This document shows, piece after piece, positions 43,040 to 53,550 of a DNA stretch of 64,000 nt. This stretch comes from Carpediemonas membranifera (Eukaryota > Fornicata), in NCBI GenBank assembly GCA_019828565.1, contig JAHDYR010000038.1, positions 1,054,001-1,118,000 on the forward strand. The letters run 5' to 3'. Position 1 is the first letter of the stretch; the number at the start of each line of letters is the position of its first letter. A model generated the notes under the pieces. It made no database searches and was not told the origin of the DNA. It saw only the letters and a program-made list of their open reading frames with translations. A program made the position numbers and the translations under genes.

Positions 43040-45077
43040 TGCCGAACATGGACTTGCTAAAGTGGATTGAGAGCGCTAGCAAGGAACAGTACGATGCGAT
43101 ATTGGCTGCATACACCAAGGCAAGGCCTCACGAAGGACGAGAAGGAGGAGCTCCAGGATAAGTTGAAGAAGCAGTTTATGGCACTCGCCGGACCAAGAAG
43201 TTCCAAGAAGCTTGGCGCGCTGGCGAAGTGGGTTGACGACAACCAGGCTGATATCGTGTATAGCCAGGAGAAGCGCAAGGCGCGTAAGGCCATTATTGAG
43301 GCCATTGACGCCGAGGAGAAGGACAAGGGCAAGGGCAAGGCCGAGAGCGCTAAGAAAGAACCCGTCGACGATGAGAGTGGCGTGGACAGTGGTGAAGAGA
43401 GCGGCGTCGACGATTCTGAGTTGTGCGACAGTGAGAGTGAGGTGGACTTTGACAACGAGTCCGACGATGAGATTAGAGAACGCGCGATCAAGCGCCGGCG
43501 CGAGAGAAAGATCGCCCAGAAGCTCAAGGAGTGGGAGGACAATAACGCTCGCAACTACGTCCTGTGGCATAGAGTCCAGAAGGAGGTGCACGGCGAGCTT
43601 CGCATTCGCGCCTCTCGAGAGTCAGCTGCGGTTGCTGGGGACAACCACGTCGACGTCCAGTTCGACAGATACCTTCGCGTATCCAAGCTGCTCGAAATGA
43701 AGGACTGGATTCACAAAGACCTCCCATCTCTTCCGATGGAGGCACGAGTGCTCCATCACAAGGCGCAGAAGAGAGTACTCGAGCTGGAGGAGACCGTCAC
43801 GAGGCTGCTGCAAGACGTGGGATACGCAGCTGACATCTCCATGGGTGCCAGCCCGACACCCGCGCCGTTTCGCCGCGACCTACCCCAGTCGGGCACACAC
43901 CAAGCACGAACGAGTACCCCCGCCGTACGGGGAAGAGCGACACAATCCACATGAAGCGCAAGGCCCTCATGACAATCCCTCAGAAGATCGCTGATGTCGA
44001 TAACAACTCAGAGGAGTCAGACGAGGAGGAGATGGTGACAGAGGAGAAGAAGCGCGAGGCACACGAGGAGCTGGTGACAGAGGAGAGGAAGGGTGAGTCA
44101 CATGAGGAGGACGTGACCAAATGCGACGCCTGCATCCAGACTGAGCCGGAGAAGGCCAGGCCAGAGGACTCGGAGGAGGAGTCAGAGGAGGAAGAGGAGC
44201 CAGTGGAGGAGGGTGAGGCAGAGGAGGAGGGCAGGAGGACGAGATGGCTGAGTCAGAGGTGAATGCAGAGTCAGAGGAGAAGCGTGAGGCAGATAAGGAG
44301 CAAGATGCAGACAACGAGGTGGCATTCGAGGCTGAGTCGGACGTTGAATATGTCCAGGTCGACCACGTCGACCCAGCTTCCGAGCAGATGAGGAGCAGGG
44401 AAGTCAAGTTTAGAGTTGACGTCGCCAATCAGCTGGAGAAGAGCAAGCAGTGGGTCAGATACAAAACCCTGTCCCACGGCAACTGTATAACACACTGCCT
44501 CATGATGATCGAGGGCGTCACGGAGCCTCATGCGTTCAAGAGCTGGGAGACGATGACGAATGAAGAGCAGTGTGCAGCGGAGACGAAGGCGGACAACTAC
44601 CGCGAGCAGATATACAAGGAAGCGATAGAGATGAACCGGCGGGCCACTCCGGGGTACAGGCGGCCCGAGGAGGGTCTCCGGGACGAACTTTTCCATGAAG
44701 TGTGCAGTGTACACACTGTCACGGAGGAGGGCAACATCGGTAAGCCAATCATGCAGGAGAAGTGGTTGACTCAGTGGGCTGTTGAAGCCTGGTGCTCAAT
44801 GACTGGAAAGTCCGTTGCATACCTCCATGTTGTCCGGGATTCTGACCCAAAGATCGATCCAGTCGTCGGCATGTACGTTTTTAGCAAGTCTGAGGAGGGC
44901 AAAGTGACACATGTCGCGTTTAAGCCCAACGAAAACGGCCAGAGCGCCCTGGCGTGTTTTGCCCAACAGTGTCGCGAGTGGGAAATCGAGTATGCGGTCG
45001 AAGTGACAAGGGGACACGCCACTCTGCGCAAGGTTCCTCCCGGGCTGAAGAGGAGGAGATGGTCAGTGAAGAAGTAA
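43040..45077 (+). pseudogene. OTU-like cysteine protease, frame-broken copy (element 2)
   Basis: Homologous parts lie in four frame segments: about 43047-43120 (Met-Asp-Leu-Leu-Lys-Trp-Ile-Glu), 43110-43954, 43951-44262 and 44244-45077. The middle carries Val-Asp-Val-Gln-Phe-Asp-Arg, shared with the element-3 protein. An acidic stretch around Pro-Glu-Lys-Ala-Arg-Pro-Glu-Asp is nearly identical to element 1. The OTU domain has Gly-Asn-Cys (Cys81 of the last frame) and Arg-Gly-His-Ala (His258), the same degenerate pattern as element 1. One protein would need three frame changes, so unless short introns explain them all, this copy is decayed. The ending TAA at 45075-45077 is followed by sequence like that downstream of the 472-aa gene. 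Confidence 0.6.
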
Positions 45078-45229
45078 GAGTAAAGGATTGATATACCGAC
45101 CGTATCGCTTATGTTTATGTGACCTTGAGGTTGATTCGCGGTTTGTAGGTGGGTATGGTGCTATATTACTCAGCCTGCTGTATATGTCTAGTCTACAGCC
45201 TGTATGCAGCTGTCTGTGGTGGTAAATAT

Positions 45230-45480
45230 CGTCGGCTGGCCGAGAAAGCATAAACTGCACACTTGTGCATTCGAGTACAGTGACGAAATCCCTCAATATG
45301 TTACCAGCAGTGCATTTAATAACCAATATCAACGCCGAGACGCGTGTAGTTCGGAGCCATGTAGTTGTTTGCGCTCGTCTGTCCCCCCTATTACCGAAAC
45401 TGGTGCTGTACTCTAGAAAATCACTAACAACATCAACTCCTTTTCTCCGCAATGCAGATGAGAATGCCTATTCTCGCGAT
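45230..45480. repeat. Short dispersed repeat shared with element-1 gene flanks
   Basis: Segments near 45230-45262 (with GCATAAACTGCAC at 45248-45260) and near 45430-45475 match the flank of the 472-aa gene at 6443-6475 and 6625-6665. The intervening bases differ. No gene is seen between 45078 and 45635. Confidence 0.7.
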
Positions 45481-45635
45481 CTATAACTACCAATCATGTT
45501 TTCATTCTTTACTCATACTTGCCACAGATGCACACATCCAGTGAGATCTCTCCTTCCTCATTGCCCGTCAAACACGAGCCCTACCTCAACACCTTCTTCC
45601 ATAGACCATCCACTTGACCTTCAAACAGAGGTCGA

Positions 45636-45787
45636 CTGAGTGCCAAAAGCTGCACATGGTGTTTAGTCAACGGCCTATGGCGCACTGTCTTGTCGAAAGC
45701 AGACCGTAGCTTTGACTCAGACTGGCTGGATGTTCCCATTCACGAGCAGGGACACACTCATGATATTTGCATATGTAAGAGATAGTA
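45636..45787 (+). pseudogene. 3' remnant of the transposase-like gene (element 2)
   Basis: This is about 150 bp homologous to 15761-15918, the last codons of the element-1 transposase-like gene, with a small internal deletion that breaks the frame. Everything upstream of it is gone, so element 2 cannot encode the protein. Confidence 0.9.
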
Positions 45788-45987
45788 AAGATCGGATTTA
45801 GTCTCGCGGTATCTCACGTGGCCCAGAGCAGCGTGCTCCTGGAATCAACAGGGCACAAAACAGCCTGCGTATTCCGGTAGCACACCGTTCTGACTCATAC
45901 GTCCGTCTCTGGTTGTCGTATACAGGTCTATTTACGTGTTTGGTGATGGCGCTCCCTTAAATCTGCTTGAACAGCGTGTCGTGGCTG

Positions 45988-46194
45988 TCAGTATGCTGCA
46001 TATGTCTCAGCGAGAAAGGAGTCACCAATCGCGTTCAGCTTTCTTGTTTCTCGCCTGATAAGGCTCGTAATATCGTTCAAGCGTGAATCTATGAAGTAAT
46101 GGGACTGAATGGCCTCTATTGCGTCAATTTCCTGCGTAATCGTTGTGGAATGGCCTAGAATAGATGTTGCAGCTGCTTCCAGCTCCTGTTGCAT
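45988..46194 (-). CDS. Small helical protein, 68 residues (element 2 copy)
   Basis: The predicted peptide matches the one at 16119-16325. The visible DNA differences in the surrounding 700 bp do not disrupt it. An intact small frame beside a wrecked transposase gene could reflect selection, recent copying or chance. Confidence 0.45.
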   Translation of the reverse strand: MQQELEAAATSILGHSTTITQEIDAIEAIQSHYFIDSRLNDITSLIRRETRKLNAIGDSFLAETYAAY

Positions 46195-46574
46195 GCTAAA
46201 TGCTGTGTTTTGGACAATTGGTCGTGTTCAGGCAGATTTTTTTCGTGCAAAGTGCAGGCTAATACCCGTCCTTAAACTGTGGGATCAGCCGCTGGGTAAA
46301 TATACTGAGAAAAAACCATATAGCTGAGTTCACTGTCTTGTGCTGAATACGGTGGCGCCATTTATTTCTCTGAATCGCTAAGTTTTGTCAGCGTTGACCG
46401 CGCAAGACCGGTCGTCCTTACGCGATGTCACCCAGCCCATCTTGTAGGTCGGGTGGCCATACCTCGCGGCCTTGCTTGCTTTTCTTTGACGAGCAATATT
46501 CCCTGAGTAATAGCCTCTCCTTTTCTTCAATTCGACTCTAGCCAAGTCAAAAAACAAGAAATCGACCATATCTC

Positions 46575-46677
46575 AAAATCTAACAGGTAGATTCACTCTG
46601 AAAGTGATTATGCGCATATGTACCTCCTTTCAACTACTCACATAATCACTATCGTAGTGAATCTACCTGTTAGATTT
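46575..46677. repeat. Subterminal hairpin of element 2
   Basis: 38-base arms pair with about four mismatches around a 27-base loop beginning GCGCATATGTAC, the same loop start as the element-1 hairpin at 16713-16802. The arm sequences are unrelated to element 1. Confidence 0.85.
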
Positions 46678-46860
46678 TCTGTTATTGTCCATTTTATCGT
46701 TTCGTCTTAACCTGCACGGCGAAATGCTCAAACCAGGCAATGAGTCAGAGCCAGAGCTTCTTTCCATGCTCTACGTACATCATATGGACTCTAAAGAAGA
46801 CCTTCGTTTATCTCTAAATAGCTTAAATTTAATGAATACTTCATTTCTGAGCAAGAAATT

Positions 46861-46935
46861 GTAGATTATCTAGCGTTTTGAGGTCGAAGATAATCTAGGG
46901 TTTAGCAAAGATAATCTAGGGATGTTGACAGTATG
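46861..46935 (-). repeat. Right 75-bp terminal inverted repeat of element 2
   Basis: Reverse complement of 26016-26090 with one mismatch. LINE sequence resumes at 46936 and reaches the ORF2 stop within a few codons. Confidence 0.93.
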
Positions 46936-47733
46936 TGATAGCTATAGAATAGATGGATAGATAAGGAACACCACATCCAGAAAGGGGGCAGGGAAGCATA
47001 GACTCTGGGATCAAGGGGAGACCCCCCATGTTTCCCAGGGAGAGGGCAGGGCCAGGGACAGAGGAAATCCATCAATTGGATGGTTGCACCACTCGCGGTG
47101 AACCTAAGGAAACTGCAGGGACTGAGCATGGGATACGGGGGGACATGACGTCCCCGCCGCCCTTGTGAACGATAGAGGGACGCTGGGAAGTGTAGCACAA
47201 GAGAACTATCATAAGGGGTACTAGGCCTTGCAGATCTAGAGTCTGTGTTAGCCCTAACCCACGCCGCCTAACAGGGGTAGATGAGAGGGACTTAGTTGCT
47301 TTCCCCGCCCACGGGTAGGCCACTTAACAGGGTCGTGGGGGCACTGAACAGGGAATCTGGAAAGAGGAGAGGGTGCCATGCTTGAACGACCCCGTAGGGA
47401 CTGCAGGGAATCAGGGAGTGCTATAGAGAAGGTCTTGCAGGACAAACCTGCCTGTGGAAGCACCGAGGACAGACCCCCAGGCTCCCTGGAAGCTGCCGGG
47501 TTTACAGGGAGACAGGAAAGCGCTCAGCGCACGGAGATGGCGAAGGCCTATGGGGGGAAGTGAAATCGGGAGTGAGCGGAAGCAGTAGCACCGAATCGCT
47601 CGTTGGACGCAGCTGACAAGTTCAATCGCAGGGAGGAGGCAGCGCCCCGGGGAACTCGGCTCCAGTAATAAGGGAGATCAGCCTAAGTAACCGGGGCCCG
47701 ATACCAGGCACCATAAATTTTCTTTCTTTCTTT
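46936..47733 (+). other. LINE 1 3' UTR and tail
   Basis: No coding potential is seen. The region is purine-rich with scattered AGGGAC/CAGGGA words and ends in CTTT repeats directly before the target-site duplication copy at 47734-47748. Confidence 0.75.
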
Positions 47734-47748
47734 CAGGCGGACCGGCTG

Positions 47749-49115
47749 TCGAGATTCGCAAAGCTCGATTGGCACTCACCCCGCGAGGTACTCGAGACGA
47801 TAATGGCCAAGTGGGGTCCGGCGGAGATAGACGTCACTGCATCTCCGGACAAGAAGCTCGCACTGCCAGGATTCGTCAGGAAAGCTTGGTCCCTCGACGA
47901 TCACGGCTTCCAGCGCTCCTGGACCGGCGCCAGGATCTATCTGGCTCCGCCGACAGCGCTCTTGGGAGCGGCACATCGTCGTCTGGAGAAGATTCGGACG
48001 CCTCAGACCCCGACTACGTCCCCTCGGACGTGGAGGTCAGCGGCAATACTCCTCTTCCCCGATCTCAACTCACCCGAAGTCAGAGCGCTGAAACGGCTGT
48101 CCCAACACAAGATGTATCTCAGAGTCCACTCCTCGCACATGCTCAACACGGAGCTATCCTGGACCGAGAGGCAAGGAAAGATCAGAATGATTGCGATGAT
48201 CGTCAAGACCCGTTCGACGAACTCCTCCGCCACGACAGGCTATCTCACTTCCGAAACGAGTCATCGCGCCGCTCAGCGGCTGGCTGGGTCTCTAAGTTCG
48301 TCCTATCGCGACAGGCAGCCCTCTCCGACGCCGAACAACTCAGAGCATTCCTCCTCGCCGAGGGCGAGACCACTGGCCCGCAGAGTATCCACAGAAAGGG
48401 CTACTGGATCTGTCAAGCGGCTCCACTCGTCTCCAACTGGCGACCTCCGCCAGAAGCCAGGCAGATCATCAAGAGTGCGGAGAACGTAGCATCTCTCGAC
48501 GGCCTAACAGGAGGCGCACTACCGGTGACCAGAGCCCAGGTCCGCAAGGTCGTCGACAGGCGACGCTCCTCACCGAAAGCGTTCCAGGTAGCGCTGTTCG
48601 CTGCACTTACATTCATCTCAGTCAGCCGGGGAGGCGAGATCTTCGGCCTGACGAGAGGCGACATCTCTTTCGATGAACAGGGCAACGCTATGCTCTGGTT
48701 CCCCCGCACCAAGACGGCCAAGGGCATCCATAAGCTTATTCCTAACAGGTCATGGGACCGCTTCAACCCGGCAAGAGCCCTCAAGGCCTGGGTCCCAACT
48801 GCGACGCGACACAATTCCGACTCGATCTGGCGCATGATCGGTCCATCGGGAGGTATATCACTCACGTGTCCACTTGCAGCGTCCACCCTCCGCACATGGA
48901 TCCACAGCGCCTTCGGCCCGAGCGTTTCATGGCACTCCTTCCGCAAGGGGGCAGCTACTGAGCTGGCAGTGGCCAACACAAACACGGAGGTCCTCCTTTC
49001 AATGGGCACGTGGTCATCTACGAAGAGCATGCTGAGGTACATGGGTAACGGGGTACGCACCCATCCAGGGGTCCAGGGTCACCTGGCCTCAATTCTACTA
49101 CAACCACCACTCTAA
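47749..49115 (+). CDS. YR-A RNase H tail and tyrosine recombinase (3' part)
   Basis: The RNase H frame continues from 21346 (Arg-Leu-Ser-Arg-Phe) to about 48489. In a second frame, 47769-49115, lies the recombinase. An acidic/Ser N-terminus with Ser-Asp-Val-Glu-Val-Ser precedes a catalytic domain with Ser-Arg-Gly-Gly-Glu-Ile (Arg), His-Ser-Phe-Arg-Lys-Gly (His and Arg) and Leu-Arg-Tyr-Met-Gly-Asn (Tyr). All expected catalytic residues are present. The two frames overlap for several hundred bases, and both are conserved in YR-B. The recombinase inserts circular cDNA in DIRS-type elements. Expression is now prevented upstream by the LINE insertion. Confidence 0.88.
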
Positions 49116-49249
49116 ATCACGACGGGAGTCGTGGGGCAGTGACGATTAGCACGGTACCGACATTCTTGGACGCGAACCCACGAGGGGTTGGTCGGGGGCC
49201 CACTTGCGTGCCTGTGGGCCAACCATTGTTAGCACGTTGCCGGCGGGAT

Positions 49250-49600
49250 ATCCCCGTTGGTTAATGAAAAGAATGTCATGAGGCTAGGATAGCTAGCTGG
49301 CGCTACATCGTCAGTAAGGTTACCTCGGGTAACGGGCCCGGAGCGGAGGGCGATGCGATAGCCTCACTCCGGGCAAAAGGTGTTTCGCCGGTCAGGCGAG
49401 TCACGCAGTTTATGCGGACAGAATGGCGCAAGGTTCGGATCCGCCGGATCCGACGGCACGGTACCAGTTACGACTGGTATACTCCTTCTCCCTCGGTAAG
49501 CGGAGAGGACTTCACGTTTAACTTACACTAGCTTCCTCGTTAACATTGTGTAAATTAAGCGCCCCCCGTTGGTTAATGAAAAGAATGTCATGAGGCTGGG
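49250..49600 (+). repeat. YR-A right terminal repeats (B1-A2-B2)
   Basis: A2 (49298-49458) repeats 19230-19391. B1 (49253-49285) and B2 (49565-49597) share CCCGTTGGTTAATGAAAAG and the following 14 bases. This matches split-direct-repeat ends. Confidence 0.8.
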
Positions 49601-49708
49601 TAGTACCCCAGCTCATTGTCGCAAGGGCGACGGGACGTGGGCGAGGCCGGCAATCGCCGGATGCCCGCGTCATTGGTCAAGATTGGTCGGCGCAGTTTAT
49701 GCGGCCAG

Positions 49709-50290
49709 ATGACGAACGATTCGCAGCCGGTGGCTGCGACGGCCGAGGAAGTGGCAGAACTGCGTACCACGGTGCAGGAGATGCAGAAAGCTCAGGAGAG
49801 ATCCACCAAGATCCTCGAGAGGATGGCCGCCGCAAGCGCCGAATCTGAAGCGGATTTCCACGAGGAACTGGCGTTTGAAGAAGATGAACAAGACCCCATC
49901 ATGGCTTCCCTTTCATACATTGAGGCCATGACCGAGCTGCCGAAGAAGCGCCCTCTTCTGGAGGAGGCGAAGTTCCTTCGGAAGGTTCAAACGATCCTCA
50001 CCTCTTCTACAGACACGAAACTCCTCAAGCTGCCTTTCCCCCTCCTCTCCGCCCGGCGTAGAGCTCTGATGATGAAGGATGAAGATTACAACGACGTCAC
50101 AGTCACCTACTTTCAGAACCAGGTATGGAAGGCCATCGCGGACAAAGGAACCCTCGACGAGTCCCAGATCGAGTCCTTCGAGCTCAAGTCTAAGATTCAC
50201 GGAGCCAAGCGAAAGGGCGACAAGTTTCAGCCTCCGGGAGGCGGGGGCCGAGGCGGCAGCTCTCGCGGTCGCAACCGGCAGTCAAACTAA
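49709..50290 (+). CDS. YR-B gag-like protein
   Basis: The ATG at 49709 lies six bases after GCAGTTTATGC, as in YR-A, and is preferred to upstream codons in the same frame. The 193-residue product has a coiled coil, an acidic linker, a helical domain with Leu-Pro-Lys-Lys-Arg-Pro-Leu shared with YR-A, and a Gly/Arg-rich tail suited to nucleic-acid binding. Confidence 0.75.
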   Translation: MTNDSQPVAATAEEVAELRTTVQEMQKAQERSTKILERMAAASAESEADFHEELAFEEDEQDPIMASLSYIEAMTELPKKRPLLEEAKFLRKVQTILTSSTDTKLLKLPFPLLSARRRALMMKDEDYNDVTVTYFQNQVWKAIADKGTLDESQIESFELKSKIHGAKRKGDKFQPPGGGGRGGSSRGRNRQSN

Positions 50291-52227
50291 CCGAGAACCA
50301 CCTCTTCCCATCGATAACTGGCGACGTGTGGCGACTCTGGGAGCGCTTCGGCGCCTCAGAGCACGTCGTCAGCCTACTCAGAGACGGCGTTCCAATATCA
50401 CTGACCGCGCCTCCGTCGGCGGCCGCACCACAGACGCGACTGGACCCACGTGTCCGGGCCAAGCTCCAACAGCTGTTGAACGAGGGCATTCTCCGCAGAA
50501 CGACCCTGCAGTCCCTCCGCCATTCGGCCCCGATCTTCCCTGTTTCGAAAGGCTCGGACGACATCCGAGTAATACACGACCTCCGAGAACTCAACACCGT
50601 GACGGAGGAGACCCGAGTCTTCCGCCTCTTCGGCATCAAACGTGCTTTGGCGACGCTCACGGCCGGGGACTGGATGACGAAGATCGACCTCCGCTCGGGG
50701 TACTCTCAAGTCCCAGTCAGGGAGCAGGACAGGACACTTCTGGGCGTGGTCACTCCGGAGGGCGAGGCATTCTGCTACACTGGACTCCCCTTCGGTTGGA
50801 CCGCGGCTCCGTTCTACTTTCAGACAATAACCATCCAGGCCGCAAAGATCATCGCCAGGCGCCTCCAGATCCACGTTTGCGTGTATCTAGACGACTTCCT
50901 CCTATCGTCTGCGCGCAAGGAGCACCTGGCATGGGCAACACACGAGGCCCTCGAGCTCATGCGCTCCCTCGGCCTCATTCCGGGGCTGGACAAGTGTATT
51001 CTTCAGCCTACACGCTGCTTGGAGTACCTCGGCCTCCTCATCAATACGGAAAACACTTCAGTGCGCCTTTCCAGCGACAAGGCGCGCAAGTATCAGCAGA
51101 CGTTGATATCCGCGTTGGAGAGCGACTCCATCAGCGCCGTCGACTACTCCAAGATCCTAGGGCGTCTTCTCCTTCTTCGCTTCCGCAGCGCATGCAGCAC
51201 AGCTCAAGCTGCGGCCGTTGCAAGCAAGACAGCCGAGAGGCAGAGTACCTTTGGATGCAGCCCTCAAGCAAGAGCTCGCCCAGTGGGTCTCACTGCTGCA
51301 GCAGCGCCCAGCCAAGTCATTTATCGAGCTCAGGGCCCTCTGGGACATGACAGGCTCCCTGGAGATGACAGTGGCGTCCGACGCATCCAGCTTCGGCTGG
51401 GGGGCCAGAGTATACCTCGGAGAGAACAACAGATCGGCGCATGGGCACTTCCCCCGCACATAGTGAACGCCCACATCTGCACAAAGGAGCTTTTCGCAGT
51501 CGTTCGGGGCGTCGAACTCATCTCTCCACAGCCGCAGGTGCGCACCCTGACAGTTTTCTGCGACAACTCGGCCGTAGTCTCGTGGGTCAACAAGGGCGGA
51601 TCGACAAGAGCAGACCAGACAGTCATGAGCCTACTCCACGAGCTGCAACAACACCTCGACAGCAGAAACCTCGTGGCTCGATGTCTTCACATCGCAGGAC
51701 ACCTCAACGTGGAGCCGGACAGGCTGAGCCGGTTCATGAAGCTCGAGTGGTCGACCCCGCGTTCAGTCCTCGAGCGAATCCAGCGCAACTGGGGACCAGT
51801 GCAGGTCGACGCGACCGCCGCTCCCACTCGCCGCCTGGCCCTCCCAGGATTCGCTCAGCACGGATGGACTCTCGCAGAACACGGCCTGTCTCGGGACTGG
51901 ACGGGGATGAGAGTCTTCGCAGCTCCTCCAGTAGCGATGATTCCAGCGACATATCTGCATATTCGGACGATTCGGTCGCCGACCCAGACTGGATCCCCTC
52001 AGACGTGGAGGTCAGCTGCGATAATAGTGACTCCGGACATCCCGTCACCAGAACTCCGCCGCTTGCTAGCCCTCTCATCAGTTCCCAAGATGTACTTCAG
52101 AGTGAACCAAGATCTTCTGTCGGACTCCGAGCTGTCGCGGCTGGCCGAGAGGGGCAGGATAAGGCTCATCGCGATGATCATCAGGACTTCGAGTTCCTCC
52201 TCCACCACGACAGGCTCTCACATCTGA
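50290..52227 (+). pseudogene. YR-B reverse transcriptase and RNase H
   Basis: The frame from 50326 has Asp-Leu-Arg-Glu-Leu-Asn, Lys-Ile-Asp-Leu-Arg-Ser-Gly-Tyr and the catalytic Tyr-Leu-Asp-Asp-Phe. Near 51165 the sequence shifts to the frame of 51218-51463 (RNase H start, Ser-Asp-Ala-Ser-Ser), and near 51450 back to the first frame (Lys-Glu-Leu, Phe-Cys-Asp-Asn-Ser). Two frameshifts thus disable this copy. The frame goes on past RNase H to 52227, overlapping the recombinase. Confidence 0.88.
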
Positions 52228-53087
52228 GCCTAGAGGCGTCACGCAGGGCAGTCGCGGGCTACCTCGTCAAGTTCAACGCGTCGAGAGACACCACGCTATC
52301 ACACGCGGCGCAGCTCAGGCAGCACCTCATGAGCGAAGCCAAGACCTCGGGGCCCGACACGATCGGCAAGAAGGGACACTGGATTTGCAAAGCGGCCCCA
52401 CTGATCTGCGACTGGACCCCCCCGCAGGACAGCAGCGAGATCATTCGATCAGTCCGCAACGTAGCATCCACCACCAGACTGACTGGCGGGGCTCGACCGG
52501 TGACGAGCGACATAATCCGGTCGGGTTTCCGACGTTGGAAACAAGATCCGAAGACGTTCCAGGCGGTCTTGTTCGCCGCACTCTGCTTCCAAACTGTCAG
52601 CCGCGGCAAGGAAATCTTCACTCTGACGAGGGGAGACGTGACGTTCAGCCCAGAGGGCGACGCGACGCTGTTCATGGCACGCACCAAGACTACCACAGCG
52701 GTGAAGAAGCTCGTGGTCAACGCCACCTTTGACTCATTCAACATCGCGAAGGCGCTCCAGCTTTGGGTCAACTTGGCCACGAAGCGCGACACGGATTCAC
52801 TATGGAGGAAGGTCAACGGAGACACGATCAGCAAGACAGAGGGGCTGTCAGAAGGCGCAATGAGGCGCTGGATCGCAGCAGTGTTCGGCGACTCCGTCAC
52901 TTGGCACAGCTTCAGAAAGGGCGCGGCGACCGAGCTCGCCGTCGCCGGCACTCCTGAGCACGTGCTGATGGCACTGGGGAACTGGCGCTCCGCGAAGAGC
53001 CTGCTGGCGTACACCGGCAATGGCATCCGCCAGCACCCCGCGGTCCAGAGAGACATCGCCAGGTCTCTTTTGGGCAAGCCACTGTAA
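51700..53087 (+). CDS. YR-B tyrosine recombinase
   Basis: The open frame starts at 51441, but similarity to YR-A begins only around 51900 (Ser-Asp-Val-Glu-Val-Ser at about 52000), so the native start is uncertain. The catalytic domain has Val-Ser-Arg-Gly-Lys-Glu (Arg), His-Ser-Phe-Arg-Lys-Gly (His, Arg) and Leu-Ala-Tyr-Thr-Gly-Asn (Tyr), all intact. A nearly identical C-terminal copy is at 18385-19075. The 3' flank (53088-53250) is shared with that fragment. Confidence 0.85.
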
Positions 53088-53278
53088 ACATTCGATGGGA
53101 TGTTTATGGTGCAGGCTGTTGCGACCTCACGGGAGGTGACAGCTAGGAGTTAATGATATCTCCTCGGCCGGCGGGACCACCCCGTTGGATCTACAGAGTG
53201 TAGAGGGTCAGGTGGCCCGCGAGTCGGGCAGGATAGCTAGCAGCCTAGTCTAGCGGACGATATCAGCCCGGAAAATTT

Positions 53279-53350
53279 GGTCCCTGCCAGACTCGAACTG
53301 GCATCGCAGGATTCAGAGTCCTGAGTGCTAACCACTTACACTAAGGGACC
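53279..53350 (-). tRNA. tRNA-Gln (CTG anticodon)
   Basis: The minus strand folds into a full cloverleaf: acceptor GGTCCCT pairing with AGGGACC, a D-arm GTGT/GCAC, an anticodon stem CAGGA/TCCTG with loop CTCTGAA (anticodon CTG), and a T-arm GCCAG/CTGGC with TTCGAGT. The internal A and B boxes look normal. The downstream sequence AAATTTTCC gives a TTTT Pol III terminator. The gene matches the usual eukaryotic tRNA-Gln consensus and appears functional. It is the only clear host gene in the window. Confidence 0.93.
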
Positions 53351-53550
53351 TTTGCGGACCACTGTCCCCACGCGCGAGCATCCGTGCCCGGATGCGCGGC
53401 GAGCGCATGCTGCGGAGAGCAGCACAGAGAGAGGAGCCAGGGAGGCTCCTCCCCTCTTTTCCCAATCTGGGCATCGTCCCCTGCTGGTGGACGCCCATTT
53501 GGTCGTCGGCGTCTGCAGTGCCATAAACTGCACCGGACAGAAAGAGCGCG
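53351..53550. other. Leader between tRNA-Gln and Ty3-type ORFs
   Basis: No gene is supported. The stretch is GC-rich with the palindrome-like CGGATGCGCGGCGAGCGCATGC, and ends with CCATAAACTGCACCGGACAG before the first ATG. It may contain the element's LTR or leader, but I cannot delimit an LTR because no second copy is seen. Confidence 0.4.

Larger units (their letters stand above)
26016..46935. mobile_element. Element 2: 20.9-kb DNA transposon-like element
   Basis: The termini at 26016-26090 and 46861-46935 are 75-bp inverted repeats with one mismatch. They start CATACTGTCAAC and contain three copies of TAGATTATCT or its complement. The insertion point is inside LINE ORF2, and the LINE continues cleanly on both sides. 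The target duplication is ambiguous: two bases (TG) if CATACTGT is the terminus, or AT if the terminus is ACTGT. Without the nested element 3 it is about 9.6 kb. Its transposase-like gene is deleted except for the last 150 bp, so this copy looks non-autonomous. Confidence 0.9.
21347..47733 (+). mobile_element. LINE copy 1 (5'-truncated), itself interrupted
   Basis: The body runs 21347-26015 and 46936-47733. It begins inside ORF1 compared with the copy at 58105-62285, so it is 5'-truncated, the usual result of incomplete target-primed reverse transcription. It ends with a T/C-rich CTTT repeat tail (47720-47733). The interval 26016-46935 is element 2. The 46936-47733 part completes ORF2 within about 20 bases and is otherwise a 3' UTR with no gene. 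Confidence 0.9.
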
